Shown: piece after piece, positions 6,868 through 14,755 of the stretch
Layout of the letters: each line of letters starts with the position of its first letter
Position numbering within the stretch: position 1 is the stretch's first letter
From: Hungatella sp. UBA4396
GTDB lineage: Bacteria; Bacillota; Clostridia; Lachnospirales; Lachnospiraceae
Assembly (NCBI GenBank): GCA_002389905.1
Contig: DGRE01000064.1
Span: 1-21,515 of the forward strand
DNA length: 21,515 bases
Direction of reading: 5' to 3'
Program-made: the position numbers and the translations under genes
Notes under the pieces: generated by a model
Told to the model about the DNA's origin: nothing
Seen by the model: the letters and a program-made list of their open reading frames with translations, nothing else
Database searches by the model: none

Positions 6868-9147
6868 CTAAAGGCGTACTTTGCTGCCTTTTCCATCCCG
6901 TTTTCCAATTTTCAGCCGGTTTAGGTGGACGTCCTTTTCTTTACCCCCCAGGGGGTCTTCTCTTTGCCCTTCAGGCAAATTCACCTTATAACGGATAACC
7001 GGGTCATCCCCCGGAAGGTATACTTCTTCCAGTTCTTCTCCCTGGGAAAGCTTGATGCCTCTGACACCTCTGGCATTCTTTTTCATCTCAGAGATTTCTT
7101 CTGTTAAAAACCTCAGGAAAATTCCCAACGTTGTCTGCAGAACCACATCGGTCTGCCCCTCCAGGGCCTGAATGGAGAGAAGGAGGTCGCCGTCCTGAAG
7201 CTTGGTGGCTGCCACTGTTCTGTTGTTGGTTTCAAATTCCTCTCCGGGAACCACCTTGACCAAAGCCTGTTTTGTGGCAAATAAGAACTTCCGTCCCTTT
7301 AATCCTGACCCATGACATAAGTATATGATCTCTTCCTTTGTTCCGTCAAACTTACTCAGATTGTCAATGGGCGTTCCCTTGTCCCTGAGCTTTCCTGCGG
7401 GAATGTCCAGGATCTTCACCTGATGGAGATTTCCCGTGTTGGTGAAAATACATATCTTATCTGTATTTAAACAGTTTACCACATAAGGATGCTCTGTTTC
7501 AATGGTATCTTTATTCCTGTCATAAGAGGCTTTATCAAGAACCTTGCAGTAGCCGAAACGGTCCATAACAAAGGTGACTTCCGATACGGCAACAGCGGTT
7601 TCATCGTAAACGGCTTCCTTTCCATCCTCAATGAGAGTTCTTCTCGGTGTGCCGTACTCCTCTTTGATATGAGCCAGGTCTTTTTTTATCACTTCATCCA
7701 TATTTTTACGGCTGGAGAGAATCTTTTCGTATTCTGCAATCTTAGCCAGTGTCTCCTTGTATTCCTTTTCCAACTGGAGAATTTCCAGACCGATCAGCTT
7801 ATAAAGGCGCATTTCCAAAATGGCAGTGGCCTGCTTCTCTGTAAAATGCAGGGCCTGGGCATCCTTTTCAAAGCCCTTGACCCGGAAATTAATATTGGAA
7901 ATATCTCCGGTCATCAGACAGCTTTTGGCGTCCTTTAAGTTTTTGGAGCCTCTTAAGACTGCGATGATTAAATCAATAACATCACAGGCCTTTATTAAGC
8001 CTTCCTTGATCTCTTTCTTTTCCAGCTCTTTTTCCAAAAGGGTCTGGTATTTTCTGGTGGCATTTTTATACTGGAAATCCAGATAGTTTTTTAAGATTCC
8101 CCTTAAGTTCAAAGTCTCCGGACGGCCGTCTGCAATAGCCAGCATATTGACCCCGTAGGTGTCCTCCAGCTTTGTCTTCTTATATAGAATGTTGCGGATT
8201 CGTTCCACATCCGCATCCTTGCGCAGCTCTAAAACAATACGGATTCCGTCTTTATTAGACTGGTTGGAAATGTCCACCACATCGGTCAGCTTTTTGCTTT
8301 CCACCAGGTCAGCCACATCCACCAGGAATTTATTGATTCCGGCACCTACCATGGTATAAGGAATTTCTGTGATCACCAGCTTATCCTTATCCGCCTTCCG
8401 CTTTCCAAGCTCCACTTCCATCTTTCCCCGGAGTTTGATCTTTCCTGTACCGTTTTCGTAAATGGCGGGCAGATCGCTTTTATTGGCTATGATACCCCCA
8501 GTGGGAAAATCAGGTCCGGGCAGATATTCCATCAATTCCGGAATGGAAATTTCCGGATTGTCGATGTAGGCAAAGACCGCATCAATGACCTCTCCCAGAT
8601 TATGGGCCGGAATGCTGGTGCTCATGCCCACCGCAATTCCCTCCGCCCCATTGATCAGAAGGTTGGGAACCCGCACCGGAAGAACCTCCGGCTCTTTTTC
8701 CGTTTCATCATAGTTGGGGACAAAGTCCACGGTCTTATCTAAATCCTTTAAATAAACTTCCTCGGCAAACTTTTCCAGCCTGGCCTCTGTATAACGCATG
8801 GCCGCCGCCCCGTCTCCTTCAATGGAACCGAAGTTTCCGTGGCCGTTGACAAGAGGCATTCCCTTTTTAAACACCTGGGACATGACCACCAAGGTCTCGT
8901 AAATAGAGCTGTCTCCATGGGGGTGGTACTTACCCATGGTATCGCCTACAATACGGGCTGATTTCCGGTGAGGCTTGTCGTGGTTCAAGCGAAGCTCGCT
9001 CATATCGTATAAGACACGCCGCTGTACCGGCTTTAGACCGTCTCTGGCATCCGGGATGGCTCTGGCAGTGATTACGCTCATGGAATAGTTCATGTAGCTC
9101 CTCTGCATTTCCTCGGAATATTCTGTTTTAATGATCTTTTCTGCCAT
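6868..9147 (-). CDS. parC: type II DNA topoisomerase subunit A, ParC-like (GyrA family, no GyrA box)
   Basis: 759 aa. The breakage-reunion domain is N-terminal, with RPIDARDGLKPVQRR-like residues around 31-44 (here AIPDARDGLKP) and the catalytic Tyr119 in AAMRYTEARL. A coiled region (about 370-470) and beta-pinwheel repeats from about 510 follow. It cuts and rejoins DNA with ParE for decatenation or relaxation. At the place after the first pinwheel strands where GyrA carries QRRGGKG, this protein has ASYDRNKDTIE, so the GyrA box essential for supercoiling is missing. Quinolone-determining positions read Ser80 and Glu84, the unmutated type. The ribosome site GAGAGGA precedes ATG; the parE stop is 18 nt upstream, so parE-parC form an operon. 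A GyrA paralogue of unknown activity is the alternative. Confidence 0.85.
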   Translation of the reverse strand: MAEKIIKTEYSEEMQRSYMNYSMSVITARAIPDARDGLKPVQRRVLYDMSELRLNHDKPHRKSARIVGDTMGKYHPHGDSSIYETLVVMSQVFKKGMPLVNGHGNFGSIEGDGAAAMRYTEARLEKFAEEVYLKDLDKTVDFVPNYDETEKEPEVLPVRVPNLLINGAEGIAVGMSTSIPAHNLGEVIDAVFAYIDNPEISIPELMEYLPGPDFPTGGIIANKSDLPAIYENGTGKIKLRGKMEVELGKRKADKDKLVITEIPYTMVGAGINKFLVDVADLVESKKLTDVVDISNQSNKDGIRIVLELRKDADVERIRNILYKKTKLEDTYGVNMLAIADGRPETLNLRGILKNYLDFQYKNATRKYQTLLEKELEKKEIKEGLIKACDVIDLIIAVLRGSKNLKDAKSCLMTGDISNINFRVKGFEKDAQALHFTEKQATAILEMRLYKLIGLEILQLEKEYKETLAKIAEYEKILSSRKNMDEVIKKDLAHIKEEYGTPRRTLIEDGKEAVYDETAVAVSEVTFVMDRFGYCKVLDKASYDRNKDTIETEHPYVVNCLNTDKICIFTNTGNLHQVKILDIPAGKLRDKGTPIDNLSKFDGTKEEIIYLCHGSGLKGRKFLFATKQALVKVVPGEEFETNNRTVAATKLQDGDLLLSIQALEGQTDVVLQTTLGIFLRFLTEEISEMKKNARGVRGIKLSQGEELEEVYLPGDDPVIRYKVNLPEGQREDPLGGKEKDVHLNRLKIGKRDGKGSKVRL

Positions 9148-9165
9148 GTTATCCTCTCTTCTTTC

Positions 9166-11085
9166 CTATGCGTCGATCTCCGCTTCTTCCGCGTGTTCGT
9201 AAATAAACTGACGTCTGGGAAGCACGTCGCTGCCCATGAGCATTTCCGTTATTTCAGAAGCCATGCGGACATCCTCGATTTCCACCTGCTTTAAAACTCT
9301 CCGCTCCGGATCAAGGGTGGTTTCCCAAAGCTGTTCCGCGTCCATTTCACCAAGACCCTTGTAGCGCTGAAGGGTGAATTCCCCGGTATGGGTCTTTTTG
9401 TACCGCTCCAAATCCTTTTCGTCATAGAGGTACTGCTCCTGTCCCCGTTTGGGAATGACTTTAAATAAGGGCGGCATGGCAATAAATACGTGGCCGTTGT
9501 AAATCAGCTCCGGCATAAAACGGTATAAAAATGTGAGAAGAAGGGTGTCAATATGGCTTCCATCCACATCGGCATCGGTCATAAGGATGATCTTGTGATA
9601 CCGAAGCTTGGTAATGTCAAAATCATTGCCGTAGCCTTCGGAAAATCCGCAGCCAAAGGTGTTGATCATGGTCTTGATCTCTGCATTGGCCAACACCTTG
9701 TCCATGGAAGCCTTTTCCACGTTTAATATCTTTCCTCTGATGGGAAGGATGGCCTGGTATCTCCGGTTCCGGGCTGTTTTGGCGGAGCCGCCTGCGGAAT
9801 CTCCCTCTACAATGAAAATTTCGCACTTTTCCGCTTCCCGGCTTTCGCAGTTGGCCAGCTTTCCGTTGCTGTCAAAGGAAAACCTGGATTTGGAGAGCAT
9901 GTTGGTCTTAGCCTTTTCCTCTGCTTTACGGATCTTTGCAGATTTTTCGGCGCATCCGATGACTGATTTTAACACCTCGATGTTGCGGTCAAAGTAGCGC
10001 TGCAGCTCATCTCCTGTCACCGCAAACACTGCTTTCGTGGCATCGGCGCTGGCCAGCTTTGTCTTGGTCTGGCCTTCAAAGATAGGATCAGGGTGCTTCA
10101 CTGCCACCACGGCCGTCAGACCGCTTCTGGTATCGGCTCCTGTAAAGTTGGTATCCTTTTCCTTTAAAATGCCCAGCTCTCTTGCATAGGTATTGATCAT
10201 CTGGGTGAAACGGGTCTTAAATCCAGCTAAGTGGGTTCCTCCCTCCTGGGTGAAAATATTGTTGCAAAAGCCCAGGATGTTCTCTTCAAAGGTGTCCACA
10301 AACTGAAAGGCGATCTCTGCCTCCACCTTATCTACGGTTCCCTTAAAATAAATGGGATCATGAACCCCTTCTTTTCCGGAGTTTAATTCCTTTACATAGG
10401 CGATGATTCCGTCAGGCTCGTAATAAATGACGGACTCTTCTTCTCCCTGTCTTTTATTTTTATAGGTGATATGGAGATTGGGGTTTAAATATGCCGTTTC
10501 ATGAAGGCGGCTTTTCAGCCACTCTGCTTTAAAACGGGTTCTTTCAAAAATCTCTTCATCAGGAAGAAAGTTGATCTCTGTTCCGGTTTCTTTGGTTTTT
10601 CCTAACGTAGGAAGCAGGCCATCCACCAGTTCTACCGTTGGTATGCCCCGCTCATATGCGTCGTAATGAATCAGACCATTCTTATGTACTTTGATTTTCA
10701 TGTAGGCTGACAGGGCGTTTACCACCGAAGAACCTACGCCGTGAAGGCCGCCGCTGGTTTTATAGGCATCGTTGTCAAACTTGCCTCCCGCGTGGAGAGT
10801 GGATAAAACCACACGCTCTGCTGACACGCCTTTTTGATGCATTTCCACTGGAATTCCACGGCCTGAATCCTTTACTGTACAGGACCCATCCGCTTCCAAA
10901 GTGATCCATATCTGATCACAGTAGCCGGCCAGATGCTCGTCCACCGCATTGTCCACGATTTCGTAAATCAAATGGTTCAGTCCCTTTGTTCCAACACTGC
11001 CTATATACATGCCCGGACGCTTTCTCACCGCCTCAAGGCCCTCCAAAACGGTAATACTGTCCGCATTATACTGTGTTTTTGCCAT
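9166..11085 (-). CDS. parE: type II DNA topoisomerase subunit B, ParE/GyrB family
   Basis: 639 aa. The GHKL ATPase domain shows Glu42 and Asn46 in YEIVDNAVDE, DSGRGIP (73-79) and GGLHGVGSS (112-120). The TOPRIM domain has EGDSAGG (427-433) and DADVD (504-508), and QRYKGLGEMD lies near the C-terminus. It supplies ATP-driven strand capture for the ParC partner encoded just downstream. The start is ATG 11083-11085 with GGAGG 6 nt upstream; an in-frame ATG at 11098-11100 overlaps the ribosome site and is rejected. Sequence alone does not separate ParE from GyrB strongly; the name follows from the partner lacking a GyrA box. Expressed from a promoter divergent from tRNA-Gly. Confidence 0.87.
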   Translation of the reverse strand: MAKTQYNADSITVLEGLEAVRKRPGMYIGSVGTKGLNHLIYEIVDNAVDEHLAGYCDQIWITLEADGSCTVKDSGRGIPVEMHQKGVSAERVVLSTLHAGGKFDNDAYKTSGGLHGVGSSVVNALSAYMKIKVHKNGLIHYDAYERGIPTVELVDGLLPTLGKTKETGTEINFLPDEEIFERTRFKAEWLKSRLHETAYLNPNLHITYKNKRQGEEESVIYYEPDGIIAYVKELNSGKEGVHDPIYFKGTVDKVEAEIAFQFVDTFEENILGFCNNIFTQEGGTHLAGFKTRFTQMINTYARELGILKEKDTNFTGADTRSGLTAVVAVKHPDPIFEGQTKTKLASADATKAVFAVTGDELQRYFDRNIEVLKSVIGCAEKSAKIRKAEEKAKTNMLSKSRFSFDSNGKLANCESREAEKCEIFIVEGDSAGGSAKTARNRRYQAILPIRGKILNVEKASMDKVLANAEIKTMINTFGCGFSEGYGNDFDITKLRYHKIILMTDADVDGSHIDTLLLTFLYRFMPELIYNGHVFIAMPPLFKVIPKRGQEQYLYDEKDLERYKKTHTGEFTLQRYKGLGEMDAEQLWETTLDPERRVLKQVEIEDVRMASEITEMLMGSDVLPRRQFIYEHAEEAEIDA

Positions 11086-11118
11086 GATACTCCTCCACAT
11101 CTGGTATTGTCATGCTCC

Positions 11119-11148
11119 ATTATACAACGTATGTTCGGTTTTTGGCAA
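11119..11148 (-). promoter_or_regulatory. promoter for parE-parC
   Basis: Minus-strand TTGCCA (11143-11148), 18-bp spacer, perfect TATAAT (11119-11124), about 34 bp before the parE start. Confidence 0.75.
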
Positions 11149-11187
11149 GTTGCTGGCAGGTTTTTTACCAATTTTTGTGAAAAACTA

Positions 11188-11217
11188 TTGATTGTTTGCA
11201 GGCGGATGTGATATAAT
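11188..11217 (+). promoter_or_regulatory. promoter for tRNA-Gly
   Basis: TTGATT (11188-11193), 18-bp spacer, TATAAT (11212-11217). It lies 25 bp before the tRNA 5' end and diverges from the parE promoter. Confidence 0.75.
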
Positions 11218-11241
11218 ACATTGCGTTGTAAGTAATATTAA

Positions 11242-11312
11242 GCAGATATAGTTCATCGGTAGAATATCAGCTTCCCAAGCTGAGGAGGTGGGTTCGATTC
11301 CCATTATCTGCT
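11242..11312 (+). tRNA. tRNA-Gly(CCC)
   Basis: A complete cloverleaf of 71 nt: acceptor GCAGATA/TATCTGC, D stem GTTC/GAAT, anticodon stem TCAGC/GCTGA around loop TTCCCAA (anticodon CCC, reads GGG), and a T arm with GGTTCGATTCC. The discriminator base is T. CCA is not encoded. Confidence 0.97.
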
Positions 11313-11322
11313 GTTTTATAAG

Positions 11323-11365
11323 GCCCTGGTAAATGCAAGAAATCCTTGCAAATACCAGGGCTTTT
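11323..11365 (+). terminator. intrinsic terminator of tRNA-Gly
   Basis: GCCCTGGTA (11323-11331) pairs perfectly with TACCAGGGC (11353-11361), with an inner TGCAAG/CTTGCA stem, followed by TTTT. It is 10 nt past the tRNA. Confidence 0.9.
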
Positions 11366-11393
11366 GAATGCTTGGATTTATATTAAAATTGAA

Positions 11394-11422
11394 TAGACTT
11401 GGTACTCCCCTTATGTTATACT
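11394..11422 (+). promoter_or_regulatory. possible promoter for the small coiled-coil gene
   Basis: TAGACT (11394-11399), 17-bp spacer, TATACT (11417-11422). The -35 is a poor match; the -10 is fair. Confidence 0.45.
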
Positions 11423-11452
11423 GTGAGAACAAAAAAGAAAGGGGAGGCCTAT

Positions 11453-11713
11453 ATGACCGATAATGAATTGCTGTTAGCCATATCAGAAATAATGGATAAG
11501 AAATTAGAACCTGTTAAAGACGGGGTACGACAAGTAAAAATAACTCTTGAAAATGACATCTTGCCACGATTGCAAAATATTGAATCTTGTTATACATCGA
11601 CATATGAACGTTATCAAAACGGCATAGCACAACTTGAATCCATGCAGTCAGATATTGATATTATCAAAAAAGTTGTTACAGAGCACAGTGAAACATTACA
11701 GAAAATCTCTTAA
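11453..11713 (+). CDS. small hypothetical coiled-coil protein
   Basis: 86 aa, not assigned to a named family. It starts at ATG 11453 behind a strong GGGGAGG; an in-frame upstream extension to 11399 runs through the promoter region and has no ribosome site. The protein is acidic to neutral and almost all alpha-helical by composition. Heptad-like hydrophobic spacing from LLLAISEIMDKKL to the C-terminus (IAQLESMQSDIDIIKKVV) suggests a coiled coil. There is no signal peptide or membrane segment. Short coiled-coil proteins of this design are common orphans in clostridial genomes. It sits alone after the tRNA-Gly terminator; the codon use is more AT-rich than the topoisomerase genes next to it, which could mean recent acquisition. 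Confidence 0.75.
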   Translation: MTDNELLLAISEIMDKKLEPVKDGVRQVKITLENDILPRLQNIESCYTSTYERYQNGIAQLESMQSDIDIIKKVVTEHSETLQKIS

Positions 11714-11921
11714 AATTAATATACGGCAATCACAGATAGTGCAAAATCTTTTTATTTGGATTTGTACCATTTTTGATTGGCTTTAATTCCTTTCTTCCGA
11801 TATTTAAATAATATTCTATTATCATATTGAATAAGAGCCGGCAGCCGCCAGCTCCTAAATCACCATATCACCTCGGAATAATTCATCACTTCCACTTTCC
11901 TGCATTAATTTCTTTACATAA
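11714..11921. other. AT-rich intergenic region
   Basis: 208 bp between two convergent genes. No clear terminator is seen. A weak stem (GAGC-c-GGC / GCC-a-GCTC, about 11834-11853) without a T-tract lies near the end of the GGDEF-EAL gene. See the findings for an open +1 frame here. Confidence 0.4.
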
Positions 11922-13976
11922 TCACCCGCAAAGCACTGCCGGATCTGCCTGCAGCGGCTCCCCCTTCACAATATCCTGTACCTTCAGTTCCTCTAGCGGA
12001 AACGGCTTATAGTAATAATACCCCTGTATGCTGTCGCACTCAGAGCGTTCCAAAAGCCTTACATGCTCCTCTGTCTCGGCACCCTCGCAGACAACCGAAA
12101 TCCCCAGCCCTTTGATCAAACCAATAAGCTGGAGAAAAGTACGGGGTTCTTTTTCATCTGTATTTTTATCTAAAAAGGCACGGTCAAATTTGATTTCATC
12201 GAAAGGAAGTGACTGGATTGCCTTTAAAGAAGAATATCCGTTTCCAAAGTCATCCATTGACACCTTATATCCCAGCTCATGAATCCTGCGGATAAAGGTA
12301 TGGGAATCATCAATATCCTGAATATAAGCGCTTTCCGTCAATTCGAATACAACCAGTTTGGGAGAAACAGGATATTTGCTGCCAAGCTCCTTCAGCCGTA
12401 TAATAAACCGGTCTATTTCCAGAAGATGTACACGGGAAACATTGACGGATATGGGAACATTCTTTTCCCGGAAGCTTTCATTTCCGTTCAGATAGGCAAA
12501 CACCCTTTCATATACATAAAAATCCAGCTCTACAATATCACCGGTCTGCTCCAGAATCGGAATGAATTCACCCGGATAGACAAAAGCCCCATCAGACCGC
12601 TTCCAGCGTACCAACGCTTCCACTCCGCAGATTTTCTTATTCCCGCAGGAAACCTGAGGCTGGACATAGACTTCAAACTCATTCTGTTCCAAGGCATTTT
12701 GGAAGGAATGAATAATGTCAGAACGCTTCTTTGCTGCCTGCCCCAGTTCTTTGCAATATACGGCAATATCCTGGTGGGAAGCCTTGGCAGATTTATGGGC
12801 ATAATGGGCATTGTTAATCATAGTTTCCACTGTCTCACAGGGATCTGAAATAAAATAAATTCCGCTTTTTACAATAAACCGGGCACCTTTGTAAGCTTCA
12901 TTTGCAAGGCGGGAAAATTGCTTGTTCCAGCCTTGGATCATTTCCATCCCCTCTTCCTTAGACATCCCTGAGATATCCGCAAGATATGTAAAATTGTCGG
13001 AATACAGGCGGTGGGCACAAAGACAAAAAGTCTGGCTGTTCAATTCTGCTGCCAAACGTTTTAAAATATTATCCCCTTCCCTGCGTCCGTATATATCATT
13101 GACGTATCCGAAATTATTGATATCCAGGCATACGATTGCCAGACGGGCATCACTGCCGGAAAACTGCAAAACCTTCCTGACAATGCTCATAAATGCCTTG
13201 TAGCCGTACAGCTCTGTCAGTTCGTCACGGTCAAACAATACGTTTTTCTTCATATCAAGTATCTTACTGATTTGTCCGGTCTCAGCCGTATCAAGGGCCT
13301 TGATCATCTTTTTGTTTTCATACATCTTTTTATCCGCTTCCTTCAACAGATCATCCATCAGGTAGTAGTGCTCCCTTGTGCTGATTGCATAGCCGCTGGC
13401 ATAGCTGAGCCGTATGGATTTTCCATTGTTAAAGCGGTCTGTCAATTCACGAATCTGGTCAAGATAGGCTTCCATCAGCCCTTCGTCACAGCTTTCAATA
13501 ATAGTGACAAATTCATCTCCTCCAAAACGGCCGAGAAAATATTTCTCATCAGAACCCTGGCGCAAAATGTGAACGAAATTCTGAATCAGCTTGTCCCCTT
13601 CCTCATGTCCGTAAAAGTCGTTTACCTTTTTTAGGTTATTCAAATCAAACAGGACAAATCCGATCTTTAAGGTACTGTCATTGCAGTCCAGCATTGTCAT
13701 CCGCTCAAGGCAGGCATGTTTGTTCATAATACCTGTAATATCGGTATATGCTTTCCGTTTCAGACCCCTGTTGACTTCTTCTTTGGAAAACAGCAGGGAA
13801 ACTGCCATAATGGAAAGAAGAATAGAAACCCCGTAAATAAGCCGGATTCGGGAATAGGAAATACCGGAATTTATAACCAGATTCCTGTCAGTCAGTCCAT
13901 ATATTTGTATCACAAGAATCAGCGCAATGACCGCCGCACATGAATAAAGCAAAAAAGTGGTGTATCTGTTTTTCAT
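11922..13976 (-). CDS. membrane-anchored c-di-GMP protein: active-type GGDEF, degenerate GGDEF, EAL
   Basis: 684 aa. Two membrane helices (about 8-26 and 46-63) are joined by a short loop of about 20 residues, too small for a normal sensor. GGDEF domain 1 spans about 75-225 with the intact motif GGDEF at 152-156; the inhibitory RxxD site is absent (DEKY at 143-146). A second GGDEF-like domain (about 245-410) has LYSDNF at 324-329 where the catalytic loop should be, so it is probably a non-catalytic or GTP-binding regulatory module. The EAL domain (about 420-665) keeps EALVR (453-457), ELTES, DDFG (575-578), Lys596 and Glu631, so phosphodiesterase activity is expected. It could make or degrade c-di-GMP. 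Its ATG overlaps the TGA of the upstream FeoA gene (ATGA), indicating translational coupling. Confidence 0.92.
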   Translation of the reverse strand: MKNRYTTFLLYSCAAVIALILVIQIYGLTDRNLVINSGISYSRIRLIYGVSILLSIMAVSLLFSKEEVNRGLKRKAYTDITGIMNKHACLERMTMLDCNDSTLKIGFVLFDLNNLKKVNDFYGHEEGDKLIQNFVHILRQGSDEKYFLGRFGGDEFVTIIESCDEGLMEAYLDQIRELTDRFNNGKSIRLSYASGYAISTREHYYLMDDLLKEADKKMYENKKMIKALDTAETGQISKILDMKKNVLFDRDELTELYGYKAFMSIVRKVLQFSGSDARLAIVCLDINNFGYVNDIYGRREGDNILKRLAAELNSQTFCLCAHRLYSDNFTYLADISGMSKEEGMEMIQGWNKQFSRLANEAYKGARFIVKSGIYFISDPCETVETMINNAHYAHKSAKASHQDIAVYCKELGQAAKKRSDIIHSFQNALEQNEFEVYVQPQVSCGNKKICGVEALVRWKRSDGAFVYPGEFIPILEQTGDIVELDFYVYERVFAYLNGNESFREKNVPISVNVSRVHLLEIDRFIIRLKELGSKYPVSPKLVVFELTESAYIQDIDDSHTFIRRIHELGYKVSMDDFGNGYSSLKAIQSLPFDEIKFDRAFLDKNTDEKEPRTFLQLIGLIKGLGISVVCEGAETEEHVRLLERSECDSIQGYYYYKPFPLEELKVQDIVKGEPLQADPAVLCG

Positions 13977-14197
13977 ATTACCTCCTGCCGGATAATAATT
14001 CGCTTTGCCATATCCTCGCTGATTCCGATTCTTGACCCCTTGATGCTGATGAGAAAGTAATTATTGAATTTGGACACAAGCACAAGTTTTGCTCCTGTAA
14101 TAAATCCCAAAGACTCCATGCGGTGCCGGAGCTTTTCATTTCCCGCCAGGCGGATAATCGTATAGGGTATCCCTAACTCAGCTAAAAACAAAGGCAT
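13973..14197 (-). CDS. stand-alone FeoA-domain protein
   Basis: 74 aa, one FeoA (SH3-like) domain: the N-terminus holds AELGIPYTIIRLAGNEKLRHRMESLGFITG and the C-terminus ISIKGSRIGISEDMAKRIIIRQ, matching the family's conserved leucine/glycine pattern. FeoA proteins assist the ferrous-iron permease FeoB, and FeoA domains also occur as the C-terminal module of DtxR-family repressors. No feoB is in the window. GGAGG lies 6 nt before the ATG. The gene overlaps the c-di-GMP gene by 4 bp. Its promoter carries a perfect palindrome at the predicted transcription start, so iron or other metal control is inferred. Confidence 0.9.
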   Translation of the reverse strand: MPLFLAELGIPYTIIRLAGNEKLRHRMESLGFITGAKLVLVSKFNNYFLISIKGSRIGISEDMAKRIIIRQEVI

Positions 14198-14218
14198 ATT
14201 ATCCCTCCATTAAGCCAA

Positions 14219-14238
14219 TAGTTAGCTTAAGCTAACTA
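14219..14238. promoter_or_regulatory. perfect 20-bp palindromic operator in the feoA promoter
   Basis: TAGTTAGCTTAAGCTAACTA is identical to its reverse complement. It lies 8 bp downstream of the -10, across the predicted transcription start, a classic repressor position. The TTAG...CTAA half-sites recall DtxR/IdeR/MntR-type metal boxes, though the spacing is not the textbook one. The core GTTAG-N6-CTAAC recurs at 18425-18440. Confidence 0.75.
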
Positions 14239-14246
14239 CCATTGTT

Positions 14247-14275
14247 ATGATACCATATAATTCCAGATAATACAA
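14247..14275 (-). promoter_or_regulatory. promoter of the feoA / c-di-GMP operon
   Basis: Minus-strand TTGTAT (14270-14275), 17-bp spacer, TATCAT (14247-14252). The predicted start is near 14240, at the edge of the palindrome. Confidence 0.65.
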
Positions 14276-14344
14276 GCGAAAAACAGGTCCTTTATGCAGA
14301 CTGATTCTCAACAAGACCTACGGAAATAAGTTTTTTATTGTATA

Positions 14345-14369
14345 TTTTAACGGTATAACTCTGTTAAAA
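14345..14369. promoter_or_regulatory. inverted repeat upstream of the small membrane peptide gene
   Basis: TTTTAAC (14345-14351) and GTTAAAA (14363-14369) are perfect inverted arms 11 bp apart, next to a TATAAA (14375-14380) that could be a -10. A possible operator for the leader-ORF/membrane-peptide transcript; no good -35 is seen. Confidence 0.35.
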
Positions 14370-14434
14370 TATGGTATAAAATGAAGTATAACAGATAAGG
14401 ACAGGTATTACCAGGCGCAAAAAAGGAATCAGCC

Positions 14435-14500
14435 ATGCCTTCAAATGCCCCCGGTGTAAATCCGATATGGAATAAGATAACGAAAAGGAGAATTTCATGA
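14435..14500 (+). CDS. possible 21-aa leader peptide coupled to the membrane peptide gene
   Basis: ATG 14435 follows AAGGAA with 6-nt spacing and opens a 21-codon frame (MPSNAPGVNPIWNKITKRRI then S). Its TGA overlaps the next gene's ATG in an ATGA arrangement, which favours real translation. No family is recognised. A different overlapping frame (14392-14475) ends in CPRCKSDME, a zinc-knuckle-like motif, but has no normal start codon. Only one of the two frames, or neither, may be real. Confidence 0.35.
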   Translation: MPSNAPGVNPIWNKITKRRIS

Positions 14501-14709
14501 GAAAATTATTGATTGTAATATTAGGCCTCTATATGGTATACAGCAATGTCACCATGCTTTTAGGAGTCCCTGTAGCTTTATGGAAACTTGAGCAATACCT
14601 GCTCGTATTGGTAACCATAGCCTTTGCTGCATTGTCTGTCAAATTTGCAATATTATATTATCAGACAGATCTTAAAAAGTCCGGCAAAAATTCCAAGAAA
14701 GAGGATTGA
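14497..14709 (+). CDS. small two-helix membrane protein, function unknown
   Basis: 70 aa. Two hydrophobic helices (about residues 3-23 and 33-55) are joined by a short loop, followed by a basic, Lys-rich cytoplasmic tail (LKKSGKNSKKED). AAGGAG lies about 8 nt before the ATG. The segment LYMVYSNVTMLLGVPVALWK is not assignable to a named family. It sits between two iron-like operators but on the opposite strand from both controlled operons, and ends before a bidirectional terminator. It may be coupled to the short ORF whose stop overlaps its start. Confidence 0.7.
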   Translation: MRKLLIVILGLYMVYSNVTMLLGVPVALWKLEQYLLVLVTIAFAALSVKFAILYYQTDLKKSGKNSKKED

Positions 14710-14755
14710 CTCCTACGTTATATCCTTTAAAGAAGGCTTTGACAAAATAAAAATA

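Noticed and set aside
12279..12848. 189-codon plus-strand frame inside the GGDEF-EAL gene
   Set aside because: Shadow of the real minus-strand gene; no ribosome site and no recognisable domain.
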